Both the position numbers and the translations under genes were made by a program. Shown one piece after another: positions 34,091-42,973 of a DNA stretch of 64,000 nucleotides. Source of the DNA: Rhodoferax ferrireducens T118 (lineage in GTDB: Bacteria; Pseudomonadota; Gammaproteobacteria; Burkholderiales; Burkholderiaceae_C); NCBI RefSeq assembly GCF_000013605.1, contig NC_007908.1, positions 806,001-870,000 on the forward strand. Direction: 5' to 3'. How positions within the stretch are numbered: position 1 is the first letter of the stretch; the number at the start of each line of letters is the position of its first letter. The notes under the pieces are model-generated. The model was given only the letters and a program-made list of their open reading frames with translations, had not been told where the DNA came from and searched no databases.

Positions 34091-35703
34091 GTAAAGGAGT
34101 CAGTGCGGGCCAGAGGCCAGTGCTGCTGGTAGACCAGCGGCAGAGCGCTCAAGTCATCTTGCAGCAAGGCCCCAAAGGGCAGCGGGGTCAGCAGCAACTG
34201 CGCCAGTGACTTGACCTGATGCTTTGCCGTGCGCCGCAGGATGTGGTGCGGCGTGATGTCGCGCGGCTGCACCAGCCCCGCCGCCTGCACCAGCTCCTGG
34301 AGCGCGCGCAGGGTTTGCTGGTGAAAGTTGTAAACGCGCTGCGCCTTGTCCGGCACCACCAGCGAGCGCTGGCGCAGCGGGTCTTGTGTGGCCACGCCGG
34401 TCGGGCACTGATTGGTGTGGCAGTGTTGTGACTGAATGCAACCCAAGGCAAACATAAAGCCGCGCGCACTGTTGCACCAGTCGGCGCCGAGCGCCATCAG
34501 GCGCGCCATGTCAAACGCGCTGGTGACCTTGCCGGCGCAACCCAGTTTGATCTGCTCGCGCAGGCCCGCGCCGCGCAGCGTGTTGTGCACCAGCAGCAGG
34601 CCTTCTTCCAGCGGTGCGCCCACATGGTCGGTAAATTCCCGGGGTGCGGCGCCCGTGCCGCCCTCGGCGCCGTCCAGCACCATGAAGTCGGGCGTGATGC
34701 CGCTGGTCAGCATCGCCTTGACCAGCGCAAACCATTCCCACGGGTGACCGATGCAGAGTTTGATGCCGGTCGGCTTGCCCTCCGAGATGTCGCGCAGCCG
34801 CGCCACGAACTGCAGCAGCTCCAGGGGTGTCGTGAAAGCGCTGTGCGCGGCGGGCGACACGCAGTCCACACCGGCGGGTACACCGCGGGCGGCGGCAATC
34901 TCGGGCGTGACCTTGATGGCGGGCAGCACGCAGGCACAGCCGGGCTGGGCGCCCTGGCTGAGCTTGAGCTCGATCATCTTGATCTGCGGGTCGCGCGCCT
35001 GGTTGGAAAACTTGTCGGCGTTGAACGTGCCATTGTCATTGCGACAGCCAAAGTAGCCCGAGCCGATCTCCCAGATCAGGTCGCCGCCGTGGACGCGGTG
35101 ATGGCTGGAGATGGAGCCCTCGCCGCTGTCATGGGCGAAACCGCCGCGCCTGGCGCCGGCGTTGAGTGCCAGGATGGCGTTGGCACTCAAGGCGCCAAAA
35201 CTCATGGCCGAAATGTTGAACACGCTGGCGCTGTAGGGCTGCGCCCGATCAGCGCCAATGGCGAGGCGAAAGTCGTGTGAATCCAGCCGCGTGGGCGCCA
35301 TGGAATGGTTGAGCCATTCGTAGCCTTCGGCCTGCACCGCCAGCGCAGTACCAAACGCGCGTTGCTCGGATTGGGCCTTGGCGCGCTGCACCACCAGGGC
35401 GCGCTGGGCGCGTGAAAACGGGGCGGCTTGACGCCCACTTTCACCCAAGTCCTGGCGGCTTGCAGGCGGTAGATACGCCAGCATGAAGTGAAGATGGCCA
35501 ACGATGGGGTAGTTGCGCAGCAAGGCGCGCCGGGTTTGCAGCAGGTCAAAAACACCGATGCCCACCAGCAGCAGAAACAGCAGCGCAACTGCGGCACCCT
35601 CACCCAAGGCCACCAGCGAAAAAATGGCCAGCAACAGGCCGAAGCCGCTCAGACCCAAAACGGTGTACCGAACCGGAAAGATCGTATTCAGATAGTCGAG
35701 CAT
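34078..35703 (-). CDS. FMN-binding glutamate synthase family protein
   Basis: A 541-residue protein. The first 80 residues hold two hydrophobic helices ([18 protein letters not shown] and [18 protein letters not shown]). The rest matches the GltB central/FMN barrel domain: [43 protein letters not shown] and the Cys-rich [15 protein letters not shown], which in GltB binds an Fe-S cluster. It lacks the amidotransferase and other GltB domains, so it is a stand-alone family member whose substrate is uncertain. It is convergent with tadD. Confidence 0.88.
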   Translation of the reverse strand: MLDYLNTIFPVRYTVLGLSGFGLLLAIFSLVALGEGAAVALLFLLLVGIGVFDLLQTRRALLRNYPIVGHLHFMLAYLPPASRQDLGESGRQAAPFSRAQRALVVQRAKAQSEQRAFGTALAVQAEGYEWLNHSMAPTRLDSHDFRLAIGADRAQPYSASVFNISAMSFGALSANAILALNAGARRGGFAHDSGEGSISSHHRVHGGDLIWEIGSGYFGCRNDNGTFNADKFSNQARDPQIKMIELKLSQGAQPGCACVLPAIKVTPEIAAARGVPAGVDCVSPAAHSAFTTPLELLQFVARLRDISEGKPTGIKLCIGHPWEWFALVKAMLTSGITPDFMVLDGAEGGTGAAPREFTDHVGAPLEEGLLLVHNTLRGAGLREQIKLGCAGKVTSAFDMARLMALGADWCNSARGFMFALGCIQSQHCHTNQCPTGVATQDPLRQRSLVVPDKAQRVYNFHQQTLRALQELVQAAGLVQPRDITPHHILRRTAKHQVKSLAQLLLTPLPFGALLQDDLSALPLVYQQHWPLARTDSFTLLN

Positions 35704-35783
35704 GGCTGCGCTCCTTTCAAGGCCACCATACTAGCCGCAATGCCTTGCGCCCCGAATGCGGCCCGGCGGCAGGGCAAAATACG

Positions 35784-36635
35784 ATGATTTCCCAAACCAT
35801 GAACAAAGCCAGCACCATGAGCCCAGCATCCAGCAGCGCAGCAGACCCTCTCGTCGGCTTTCCGATAGAGCCTTTGAGCCCGCAAGAGTTTGACGAAGTC
35901 GATGCCATTCTGGACGACCTGCGCACCCGCTACGACGAGACGCCGCAGTGGGAGTTTTGCGAAGGCTTCATGGCGGCGCTGATCTGCTGCCGCCGACTGA
36001 TCATGCCCTCGGAGTACCTGCCCGTGTTGTTGGCCATTGGTGACGAAGGCGTGCAGGATGAAGGCTCGTTTGCCGACGACGCCCAGCAACAGCGCTTTTT
36101 CGAGCTGTGGACACGGCGCTGGAACGACGTGGCCCAGGCGCTCAATGCCAAGGTGGAAGATCTGGGCGACGAGGCCGCTTACTTTCCCGAGGTGGTGGAT
36201 ATACGTGGCGCCGTAGCCTCGCTGTCCGAGGAGGCACGCGCCGAAATAGGCCCTGAAACAGCGCCGTCGTATGCGCAAATATGGGCGCTGGGCTTCATGT
36301 ATGCGGTGGAGAGCTGGCCCGAAGAATGGGCGGCGCCGCGCGACAAAGAGGCAGCCCAGTGGCTGGACGAGGCGCTCGATGCCATTGTGGCCCTGACTGA
36401 CGACGACACCGACCCACCCACGCTGTCGGTCTACGATGAAAACGGCGCACCCAGCGTCAGCGCCCAGCGCCTGGATGCTTATGCCAGCGCGATCTGGGCC
36501 GTGTACGACCTGCGCGAACTCTGGCGCACCCTGGGGCCACGCCAGCAGACCGTGCACAAGGCGCCCACACCCGGTCGCAACGATCCCTGTCCTTGTGGCA
36601 GTGGCAAGAAATACAAGAAGTGCTGCGGGGCGTGA
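35784..36635 (+). CDS. UPF0149/YecA family protein with SEC-C zinc motif
   Basis: A protein of about 283 residues. The UPF0149 domain (about residues 35-230) contains [20 protein letters not shown] and [10 protein letters not shown]. The C-terminal SEC-C motif [20 protein letters not shown] binds zinc and in SecA contacts SecB or the ribosome. YecA of E. coli is linked to ribosome or chaperone binding. Three nearby ATG codons (35784, 35799, 35817) are possible starts; none has a strong ribosome-binding site. Confidence 0.85.
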   Translation: MISQTMNKASTMSPASSSAADPLVGFPIEPLSPQEFDEVDAILDDLRTRYDETPQWEFCEGFMAALICCRRLIMPSEYLPVLLAIGDEGVQDEGSFADDAQQQRFFELWTRRWNDVAQALNAKVEDLGDEAAYFPEVVDIRGAVASLSEEARAEIGPETAPSYAQIWALGFMYAVESWPEEWAAPRDKEAAQWLDEALDAIVALTDDDTDPPTLSVYDENGAPSVSAQRLDAYASAIWAVYDLRELWRTLGPRQQTVHKAPTPGRNDPCPCGSGKKYKKCCGA

Positions 36636-36660
36636 GATACATCTTCAACCGTCGAACCGC

Positions 36661-37542
36661 TTATCGGGCAGATTCACCCAGCCGGCCATCGCGGAAATCA
36701 CTCAGGGCCTGGTAGATTTCATCTTTCGAGTTCATCACAAACGGGCCGTACTGAACGATGGGCTCTTTCAAAGGCTGCCCTGAAATGAGCAGCACCCTGG
36801 CGTCCATGCCGGCCTCGATCACCACGCCATCGGCGTGCGCGTCATTGGCCAGAATGGCCATGCGCTGCACCGGTACGACCTTGCCGGCAATGCTGACTTC
36901 ACCGCGGTAGACGTAGACAAAGGCGTTGTGGCCAGCGGGCAGTTTTTGCTCGAAGCGCGAACCACTGGGCAGGTGCAGGTCGAGGTAGTTCGGTTGCGTG
37001 GTGTCGCGTGTCACGGCGCCACTGATGCCGTGGCTTTCACCCGCAATCACCGTCACCGCCACGCCTTCTTCGGTTACAAACTTGGGCAAATCATCGGCCT
37101 TGAAGTCACGGTACCAAGGGGTGTTCATCTTGTCGCGTTGGGGCAGGTTCAGCCAGAGCTGAAAGCCTTCCATCACGCCTTCCTCCTGCTGTGGAATTTC
37201 AGAATGAATCACGCCTTTGCCGGCCGTCATCCACTGCACGCCGCCGTTTTCGAGCAGACCCTCGTGGCCGGCACTGTCACGGTGCAACATGCGCCCGGCA
37301 ATCATGTAAGTCACGGTCTCGAAACCGCGGTGCGGGTGATCGGGGAAGCCGGCGATGTAGTCGTCTGGCTGGTCGCTGCCAAAGGCATCGAGCATCAGGA
37401 ACGGGTCGAGCCGATGCTGCAGGTTTTGTGTCAGCACGCGGGTCAGTTTGACGCCAGCGCCATCCGAGGTGGCCTGGCCGGCAACCAGCTGCTCGATGGT
37501 GCGTGACACTTCAACGTTGTGCTTATCTGTGGTGGTGTTCAT
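36661..37542 (-). CDS. Pirin family protein
   Basis: A 293-residue bicupin of the pirin family. The N-terminal cupin has DAFGSDQPDDYIAGFPDHPH and RGFETVTYMIAGRMLHRDS with the metal-binding His/Glu set, then GGVQWMTAGKGVIHSE. Bacterial pirins such as YhhW have quercetinase-like activity; the role here is not known. It is transcribed divergently from a LysR-type gene 77 bp away, which probably regulates it. Confidence 0.9.
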   Translation of the reverse strand: MNTTTDKHNVEVSRTIEQLVAGQATSDGAGVKLTRVLTQNLQHRLDPFLMLDAFGSDQPDDYIAGFPDHPHRGFETVTYMIAGRMLHRDSAGHEGLLENGGVQWMTAGKGVIHSEIPQQEEGVMEGFQLWLNLPQRDKMNTPWYRDFKADDLPKFVTEEGVAVTVIAGESHGISGAVTRDTTQPNYLDLHLPSGSRFEQKLPAGHNAFVYVYRGEVSIAGKVVPVQRMAILANDAHADGVVIEAGMDARVLLISGQPLKEPIVQYGPFVMNSKDEIYQALSDFRDGRLGESAR

Positions 37543-37619
37543 TTGCAGTTCCTTCTTGATTCGGTGGATTGCGATGGATGGAGTTTATTCGCCAACAATT
37601 GGTTTGAAAATCCCTTGAA

Positions 37620-38558
37620 ATGGATATCATTGATCCCATGATGGAACAATCTGACGCGGGCATCGACCCCAATGACCTGCTCATTTTTGCCAACGTGGCC
37701 GAGCTGGGCAGCTTTAGCCGCGCAGCGGAACGCATGGGTTTGCCCAAATCCACCGTGTCGCGCCGGCTGGCCGCACTGGAGCAGCGCCTGGGCGAGCGCC
37801 TGCTGCTGCGCACCACCCGGCGTCAGTCTTTGACCGAGTTCGGCTTGCAACTGCTGGAGCATGCGCGTCAGGTGGTGTCTGAAGTGGAGGCTGTGACGGC
37901 GCTCAGTGAACGTCGCCAGGCCACGCCGAGCGGGCGCTTGCGGGTTTCCATGCCCAGTGACTTTGCCAACCTGCTGTTGGCCGATACGCTGGCGGCCTTC
38001 ATTGCGCTGTATCCGGCGATCCAGCTGGAGCTCGATTTGTCACCGCGTCGGGTTGACCTGCTGGGTGAAGGCTTTGATGTCGCCCTGCGCATGGGCAACC
38101 TGCCCGACGATGCCTCGCTGGCAGCGCGGCGCCTGGCCGTATTTTCTTTCGGTTTGTACGCTGCCCCCAGCTATCTGGCCGAGCACGGGGAGCCCGCTGA
38201 CCCGGATGATCTGGTCCGGCATGCGGCCATCAGGATGCTGCAAGCCAATGGGGAGGCGGCCTCCTGGACCTTGGCACAGGGAGAGCAGCGCTGGCAGGGT
38301 GTGCCGCCGGGCAGGGCCAGCGCCAATGCGCCTGAGCTGCTGATCAAGCTGGCCTGTGCCGGCGCGGGGATTGCGGCGGTGCCAGACTACTTTGCCGCAC
38401 CTGACGTTCGCCGGGGCGCGCTGCGGCGGGTGTTGCCTGGCTGGTGCCTGCCCAGCCACCCGGCGTGGGCGGTGTTTCCGGAGCGCAAGCTGATGCCAGT
38501 GAAGACACGGGTCTTCATCGATATGCTGCAAACTGCGTTGGCACAAGTGCAGCCTTGA
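37620..38558 (+). CDS. LysR family regulator (beside pirin)
   Basis: A 312-residue LTTR. The N-terminal winged helix is FANVAELGSFSRAAERMGLP with KSTVSRRLAALEQRLGERLL, and the C-terminal effector-binding domain follows from about residue 105. Divergent orientation to the pirin gene, with a 77-bp A/T-rich gap, suggests it controls that gene. It may respond to oxidised or electrophilic compounds, as is common for LTTRs next to pirin. Confidence 0.9.
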   Translation: MDIIDPMMEQSDAGIDPNDLLIFANVAELGSFSRAAERMGLPKSTVSRRLAALEQRLGERLLLRTTRRQSLTEFGLQLLEHARQVVSEVEAVTALSERRQATPSGRLRVSMPSDFANLLLADTLAAFIALYPAIQLELDLSPRRVDLLGEGFDVALRMGNLPDDASLAARRLAVFSFGLYAAPSYLAEHGEPADPDDLVRHAAIRMLQANGEAASWTLAQGEQRWQGVPPGRASANAPELLIKLACAGAGIAAVPDYFAAPDVRRGALRRVLPGWCLPSHPAWAVFPERKLMPVKTRVFIDMLQTALAQVQP

Positions 38559-38560
38559 TG

Positions 38561-39493
38561 TCAGCAGTTTTGGCAGGCTTGCACCGCACTGTTGACTTCA
38601 ATGCGCGTGCGCTCGGTCAGATACTCCAGAAAAACGCGCGTGCGCTCGGGCAAAAACTTGCGACTGGGAAGCGCCGCATACAGACTGAGCCGGCCGGTGA
38701 TCCACGGGCGCAAAACACGCACCAGCTCGCCGCGTGTCAAGTAAGGCGCGACCAAATCCACGGCGACCGACGTGATTCCGGCCCCGTCCAGGGCCGCCCT
38801 CAGAAGCGTGTCGGTATGGTTGATCCAAAGGCCGGGCTCCACCGCCACATCCAGAGGTTCGTCCTGGCGTGCCGAATTGAACAAGCGCCATGTGCGTGGA
38901 CGCAGCCCTGGCGCCTTCAAGCGCAGGACTTCATGCTGCGCCAGGTCTTGCGGTGTTGCCGGCGCACCCTTGCGCTCGATGTAGGCGGGTGAGGCGACCA
39001 GAACGGCTTCTGTGGACGAGATCTTGCGTGCAATCACGTCCGCATCAAACGCTTCGTCGGTCGGCATCAGCGTGATGTCGTAGTCCTCAATCGGGGGTTC
39101 CTTGAACGACGCCACCTCAATGTTGAGCAAGATCTTCGGGTAAAGCTGTCGGAATCCGGCAATCAAGGGTGCGAGCACATGCGATGCAAGCACGGGTGGC
39201 GCCAGCACACGCAACACGCCCTCCAGTTCGTGCGTCTGGGAACGGGCCAAGCCATGGGCCTCATCAATGTCCTGCAGGATGGCGCGCACCCGGCCCAAAT
39301 AGGTTTCACCCGCCACACTGAGTGACAAGCGGCGTGTACTGCGGTGCAGCAAACGTGTGCCCAGATGGTTTTCCAGATCGGCCACCAGGCGAGTCACCAC
39401 CGCCGGCGACATGTCCAGCGCCCTGGCGGCGGCGGCAAAGCCACCTTCATCGATGACTTTTTGGAAAACCCGCATTGACATCAATCGGTCCAT
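38561..39493 (-). CDS. LysR family regulator (beside DUF4148/azoR)
   Basis: A 310-residue LTTR starting MDRLMSMRVFQKVIDEGGFA with helix-turn-helix AARALDMSPAVVTRLVADLE. It ends three bases from the convergent LysR gene stop. The start at 39493 is the family-typical MDRLMSMR; longer in-frame starts add an unlikely leader. It is transcribed divergently from the DUF4148 gene and azoR, and similar A/T-rich motifs occur before both. Confidence 0.9.
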   Translation of the reverse strand: MDRLMSMRVFQKVIDEGGFAAAARALDMSPAVVTRLVADLENHLGTRLLHRSTRRLSLSVAGETYLGRVRAILQDIDEAHGLARSQTHELEGVLRVLAPPVLASHVLAPLIAGFRQLYPKILLNIEVASFKEPPIEDYDITLMPTDEAFDADVIARKISSTEAVLVASPAYIERKGAPATPQDLAQHEVLRLKAPGLRPRTWRLFNSARQDEPLDVAVEPGLWINHTDTLLRAALDGAGITSVAVDLVAPYLTRGELVRVLRPWITGRLSLYAALPSRKFLPERTRVFLEYLTERTRIEVNSAVQACQNC

Positions 39494-39570
39494 GGTGCTC
39501 CACGTGTGTGTTTCAAGGCCTTGATTATTGCGCAATCAACAACGTATCGATGATTTTCATGCTGTTTATC

Positions 39571-39593
39571 TTTTGAAATAGAAATTCAATAAT
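39571..39593. promoter_or_regulatory. Candidate LysR-type site before the DUF4148 gene
   Basis: A/T-rich stretch with TTGAA ... TTCAA inverted arms separated by seven bases, followed by ATAAT. A closely similar stretch lies at 40117-40141 before azoR. Both lie between genes next to a divergent LysR gene. This is a proposed regulator site. Confidence 0.4.
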
Positions 39594-39702
39594 TCAACCC
39601 ATCGATGAAGCGCCAACCATGAAACGCCTCAGAGAAACCCGGACAGACAAGAAATGATTCTCCATCTGCCGGTCAATTTTTAACTTATCAAGGAACCTGA
39701 TC

Positions 39703-40011
39703 ATGAACCGCAAATATCTCTCTACCCTTACCCTCGCCCTGGCTGCTCTGGCCGCAGGCAACGCCTTGGCTGCCGATTCCGCAGCCCCTAAAACACGCGA
39801 GCAAGTGCGTGCCGAATTGCTCGAAGCCCAACGCACGGGAGACATCGTTGCCAATGGCAACTCGGGCAAGAAGCTCAACGAGCTGTACCCCAGCCAATAC
39901 CCGGCCAAAGCGACCACGCAAGCCAATACCCGCGAACAAGTGCTGGCCGAGTTGGCTCAAGCCAAACGCAGCGGTGAATTGGTGATCGGCCATAACCACG
40001 GTGGTCGCTAA
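39703..40011 (+). CDS. DUF4148 domain-containing secreted protein
   Basis: A 102-residue protein with a signal peptide (MNRKYLSTLTLALAALAAGN, then ALAA) and the DUF4148 pattern TREQVRAELLEAQRTGDIV, repeated as TREQVLAELAQAKRSGELV near the C-terminus. The family is common in Burkholderiales and its function is unknown. The duplicated motif suggests two copies of a short helical unit. It lies between the LysR gene and azoR. Confidence 0.85.
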   Translation: MNRKYLSTLTLALAALAAGNALAADSAAPKTREQVRAELLEAQRTGDIVANGNSGKKLNELYPSQYPAKATTQANTREQVLAELAQAKRSGELVIGHNHGGR

Positions 40012-40116
40012 GGTGCTGAAGCACGGCATGGTGGCCATCTGAAATTGTTCACCCTGCCGTGGCTACGCTGGCTTGCACTCATCGCATTGAGAATTCCCAT
40101 TGGATGATTGTTCTAT

Positions 40117-40141
40117 TTTTGGAACTATGTATCTCAATAAT
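40117..40141. promoter_or_regulatory. Candidate LysR-type site before azoR
   Basis: Contains TTTTGGAAC followed by TCAATAAT, sharing most positions with the site at 39571-39593. It lies about 90 bp before the azoR start. Proposed binding site for the neighbouring LysR protein. Confidence 0.4.
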
Positions 40142-40232
40142 AGGGACTTATCAAGAAATATCATCATAAATAGAATAATCAAATTGCTGACCAAGCTCGT
40201 GTCGGCATTTCCAACCAAAGAGAACATTGATC

Positions 40233-40844
40233 ATGAAATTACTGCACGTTGACTCCAGCATCCTGGGCACCTATTCCGTTTCCCGCCAACTCAGCGCCGA
40301 AATCGTCGCCGAATGGCGCAAGAGCCGTCCCGACACCACGGTCGAGTACCTTGACCTGGCGCTGAACGCCCCCAACCATTTCGGTGCCGACGCCATCGCC
40401 ATCAAGGGCATCGCCCAGCCCGAGCCCACCGAAGCACAGCGCGCAGAGAACGCCCTGTCCGAGCAGCTGGTGAGCCAGTTCCTTGCTTCCGATGTGATCG
40501 TCATCGGCGCACCGTTCTACAACTTCTCCATCCCGACCCAGCTCAAGGCCTGGATCGATCGTCTGGCGCAACCGGGTCGCACCTTCACTTACAACGAGAA
40601 GGGCCCGTTGGGTCTGGCAACCGGCAAGACCGTGATTGTGGCGTCCACACGCGGCGGAGCCTATTCGACCAGCGAAGGCGGTCAGGCCATGGAACATCAG
40701 GAGAGCTACCTCAAGGTGGTCTTTGGCTTCTTCGGCATCACCGACGTGCGCATTGTTCGTGCTGAAGGTTTGGCGATGGGTGATGCACCCAAGGCCGCAG
40801 CACTGAGCGCAGCGCGCGCCGACATGGAACTGGCCACGGCCTAG
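40233..40844 (+). CDS. azoR: FMN-dependent NADH azoreductase / quinone reductase
   Basis: A 203-residue flavodoxin-like oxidoreductase. [20 protein letters not shown] is the N-terminal FMN-phosphate loop, [20 protein letters not shown] is the central active-site motif, and TRGGAYS completes the flavin pocket. It reduces azo dyes and quinones with NADH by two-electron transfer. The ATG at 40233 has AAAGAGA upstream. A LysR gene lies nearby and likely controls it. Confidence 0.95.
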   Translation: MKLLHVDSSILGTYSVSRQLSAEIVAEWRKSRPDTTVEYLDLALNAPNHFGADAIAIKGIAQPEPTEAQRAENALSEQLVSQFLASDVIVIGAPFYNFSIPTQLKAWIDRLAQPGRTFTYNEKGPLGLATGKTVIVASTRGGAYSTSEGGQAMEHQESYLKVVFGFFGITDVRIVRAEGLAMGDAPKAAALSAARADMELATA

Positions 40845-40868
40845 CCCCCACTATTAGAAAGTCACATC

Positions 40869-41507
40869 GTGCGTCGTCAGTTATGGGTTCGTCTGTTCGC
40901 AGTTTTCGTCCTGGCAACAAGCAATCTGCTGGCGGTGCCGGCGCGTGCCCAGGATCAGACTGCGGATGCCTTCATCAAGCACCTGTCCTCCGAGATGCTC
41001 AACAGCATCAAGACTGACCCTGCAAGTCGGGTTGGCAATGTGCCCGCCATCATCGCGTTGGTGGACGCCAAGCTCATGCCCAACGTGAATTTCAAACGCA
41101 TGACCTCTTCCGCCGCGGGGCCGACCTGGCGGCAAATGACGCCCGAACAGCAAAAGCGCCTGCAGGAAGAGTTCAAGATCTTGCTGGTACGCACTTACGC
41201 CGGTGCTTTGTCCCAGATCGATGATGTGACCGTTGCTGTGAAGCCTTTACGCGCGGCCCCGGATGACAAGGAATTGGTAGTGCGTACCGATGTCAAAGGT
41301 CGTGGCGACCCGATTCAGTTGGACTACAGGCTGGAAAAAACACCTGGTGAGGGCAGTAGCTGGAAAATCTACAACCTGAACATCATGGGTGTCTGGCTGG
41401 TGGAAACCTACCGCAGCCAGTTCGCGCAAGAAATTAACGCCAAGGGTGTTGATGGCTTGATCGCCGCCCTGGCGGATCGCAACAAGTCCAATGCGAAAAA
41501 GGGTTGA
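40869..41507 (+). CDS. MlaC-family periplasmic phospholipid-binding protein
   Basis: A 212-residue protein with a signal peptide (RLFAVFVLATSNLLAVPARA) and the Tol-Tol-Ttg2/MlaC domain: ALVDAKLMPNVNFKRMTSSA, WRQMTPEQQKRLQEEFKILL and WKIYNLNIMGVWLVETYRSQ. MlaC carries phospholipids between the outer-membrane MlaA and inner-membrane MlaFEDB complex; HpnM is a related hopanoid variant. No mlaD/E/F gene is adjacent, so it is an orphan copy here. The start is GTG at 40869. Confidence 0.88.
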   Translation: MRRQLWVRLFAVFVLATSNLLAVPARAQDQTADAFIKHLSSEMLNSIKTDPASRVGNVPAIIALVDAKLMPNVNFKRMTSSAAGPTWRQMTPEQQKRLQEEFKILLVRTYAGALSQIDDVTVAVKPLRAAPDDKELVVRTDVKGRGDPIQLDYRLEKTPGEGSSWKIYNLNIMGVWLVETYRSQFAQEINAKGVDGLIAALADRNKSNAKKG

Positions 41508-41593
41508 CGCCAATCGGTTCGCCTACGGAAAAAGTTGATTCAACAAATTACTGTCAGCCATGCGCACGATCCAGGTCCAGCTCATGGTGGGTT

Positions 41594-41788
41594 CTAAAGG
41601 ATCTTTGACACCCAGGTGGCCAGCAGACTGAGCACAAGCGTCGTGCTCAGCGGAATGAACCAGTCACGACCGAACAGCCGGAATGAGAAGTCGCCGGGCA
41701 GCTTGCCAAAGCCCAGTTTCTGCAGCCAGGGCATGAGCCCGTTGAGCAGCAGCAAGGCGAGAAAAACGACGACGAGCCAGCGCAACAT
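41594..41788 (-). CDS. DUF2905 family small membrane protein
   Basis: A 64-residue protein with two hydrophobic helices: MLRWLVVVFLALLLLNGLMP and WFIPLSTTLVLSLLATWV. Between them lie LGKLPGDFS-like residues (FGKLPGDFSFRLFGRDW), the DUF2905 signature. Function unknown. It follows midA on the same strand. Start chosen at 41788 for the family-typical length. Confidence 0.85.
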   Translation of the reverse strand: MLRWLVVVFLALLLLNGLMPWLQKLGFGKLPGDFSFRLFGRDWFIPLSTTLVLSLLATWVSKIL

Positions 41789-41815
41789 GAGGGTCCGTGA
41801 AGCAGGCGGGTGGCG

Positions 41816-41837
41816 GCACACGCGCTACAGCGTGTGC
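41816..41837. other. Hairpin over the midA stop codon
   Basis: GCACACGC (41816-41823) and GCGTGTGC (41830-41837) form a perfect 8-bp stem with a 6-base loop that holds the midA stop codon (41825-41827). It may act as an mRNA 3'-end or processing structure. No T-run is present. Confidence 0.5.
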
Positions 41838-42952
41838 GTGCGGTCACCTTCGGAAAAGCCCAAGGCCTGCCACGGCTCGCCCTTGTAAAAACCGATGACC
41901 TTGAACAGCTCGCCCATCTCATGCTCCATGATCAGTTTTTGCGCCCGCACCCGTTCCTGCAAAGTGGCGTTTTCCATCCTGCTCACCAGACCACAGTTGA
42001 TCAAGAACCGCGCCTGCGTGCAATAGCCCAGCACGCCCCAATCCTCCATCTGGCAGGCCAGCGCGATACCGGTGAAATTGACATGCGCGGTGATGTCCTT
42101 CAGGCCCACGTCGGTCAGCGGGTCGGTATCGGACTGGTGGCTGCGGTGGCACATCACGGTGCCCATGTGGCGCTGCGCATGGTAGTACTCGTGCTCGGGA
42201 AAGCCGTAGTCGATGAAGAAAGCCGCGCCGGCGCTCAGCTTGTCGGCCAGGGTGCGGATGAACGACTCGCCCTGGGGGTGGATTTCGGTCAGGTAGTCGT
42301 GCTCGCCATCAATGGCCAGCGGTGGGCGTAAATCAGTCGGGCGATCCTGCCAGATCAATTCTGAAGCCGCACCGAGTGCCACGCCGCGCTCAAACCAGAC
42401 GCCCTTGACCCGGGCCAGCAACTTGACCGGCATGGCGTCCAGCACTTCATTGCCGATCACCACGCCTTGCAGCGTGTCGGGCAGTTCATTCACCCATTGC
42501 ACGGTGTCGCCGAATTTTTCCAGTGTGGCTTGCTGGCGCTCGCGCAGGCTGCCGGACAAATCAACAATGCTGTAGCGCGTCAAAGCCTGCCCCTGCGCTG
42601 CCAGCGCCTCCAGCACCTGCAAGGCCAGCGCACCCGAGCCGGCGCCAAACTCCCACACCTCGTGCGTCTGCGTCACCTGCAAGGCCTGCGCCACCTGGGC
42701 CGCCAGGGTCTGGCCAAACAGCGGCGTCATCTCGGGCGCGGTGACGAAGTCGCTGCCCGCCACGGTCACGCCCGCTTGTCTGGCATAGGGCAGGGCGCCA
42801 AATTTGGCGCTGTTGTTGGCGTAATAGCCCAGACCCGGCGTGTACAGCGCCAGGGCCATGAATTCATCAAAGCCAATCCAGCCGCCATGGTGAGTGATGG
42901 TTTGGCCAATGTGGGCGCCCAGGGCGCTCGTTAAACTGTAGGGTATTGTCAT
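41825..42952 (-). CDS. MidA/NDUFAF7-family SAM-dependent methyltransferase
   Basis: A 375-residue methyltransferase: YYANNSAKFGALPYARQAGV is followed by DFVTAPEMTPLFGQTLAAQV, then motif I VWEFGAGSGALALQVLEALA and YSIVDLSGSLRERQ. The family includes mitochondrial NDUFAF7, which methylates an arginine in complex I. Bacterial members have a similar proposed role. It is divergent from the pteridine reductase gene. Confidence 0.88.
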   Translation of the reverse strand: MTIPYSLTSALGAHIGQTITHHGGWIGFDEFMALALYTPGLGYYANNSAKFGALPYARQAGVTVAGSDFVTAPEMTPLFGQTLAAQVAQALQVTQTHEVWEFGAGSGALALQVLEALAAQGQALTRYSIVDLSGSLRERQQATLEKFGDTVQWVNELPDTLQGVVIGNEVLDAMPVKLLARVKGVWFERGVALGAASELIWQDRPTDLRPPLAIDGEHDYLTEIHPQGESFIRTLADKLSAGAAFFIDYGFPEHEYYHAQRHMGTVMCHRSHQSDTDPLTDVGLKDITAHVNFTGIALACQMEDWGVLGYCTQARFLINCGLVSRMENATLQERVRAQKLIMEHEMGELFKVIGFYKGEPWQALGFSEGDRTHTL

Positions 42953-42973
42953 AACACGCTGAATTGTCCCCGA

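Noticed and set aside
39536..40232. Search for tRNA or small RNA genes in the AT-rich gaps around the DUF4148 gene
   Set aside because: No cloverleaf or strong structured RNA seen; only proposed regulator motifs.
40835..40860. GGCCTAGCCCCC at the azoR stop resembling the end of an antisense 65-bp element
   Set aside because: No GTAGC or GCTA core follows at the expected distances, so chance similarity is more likely.
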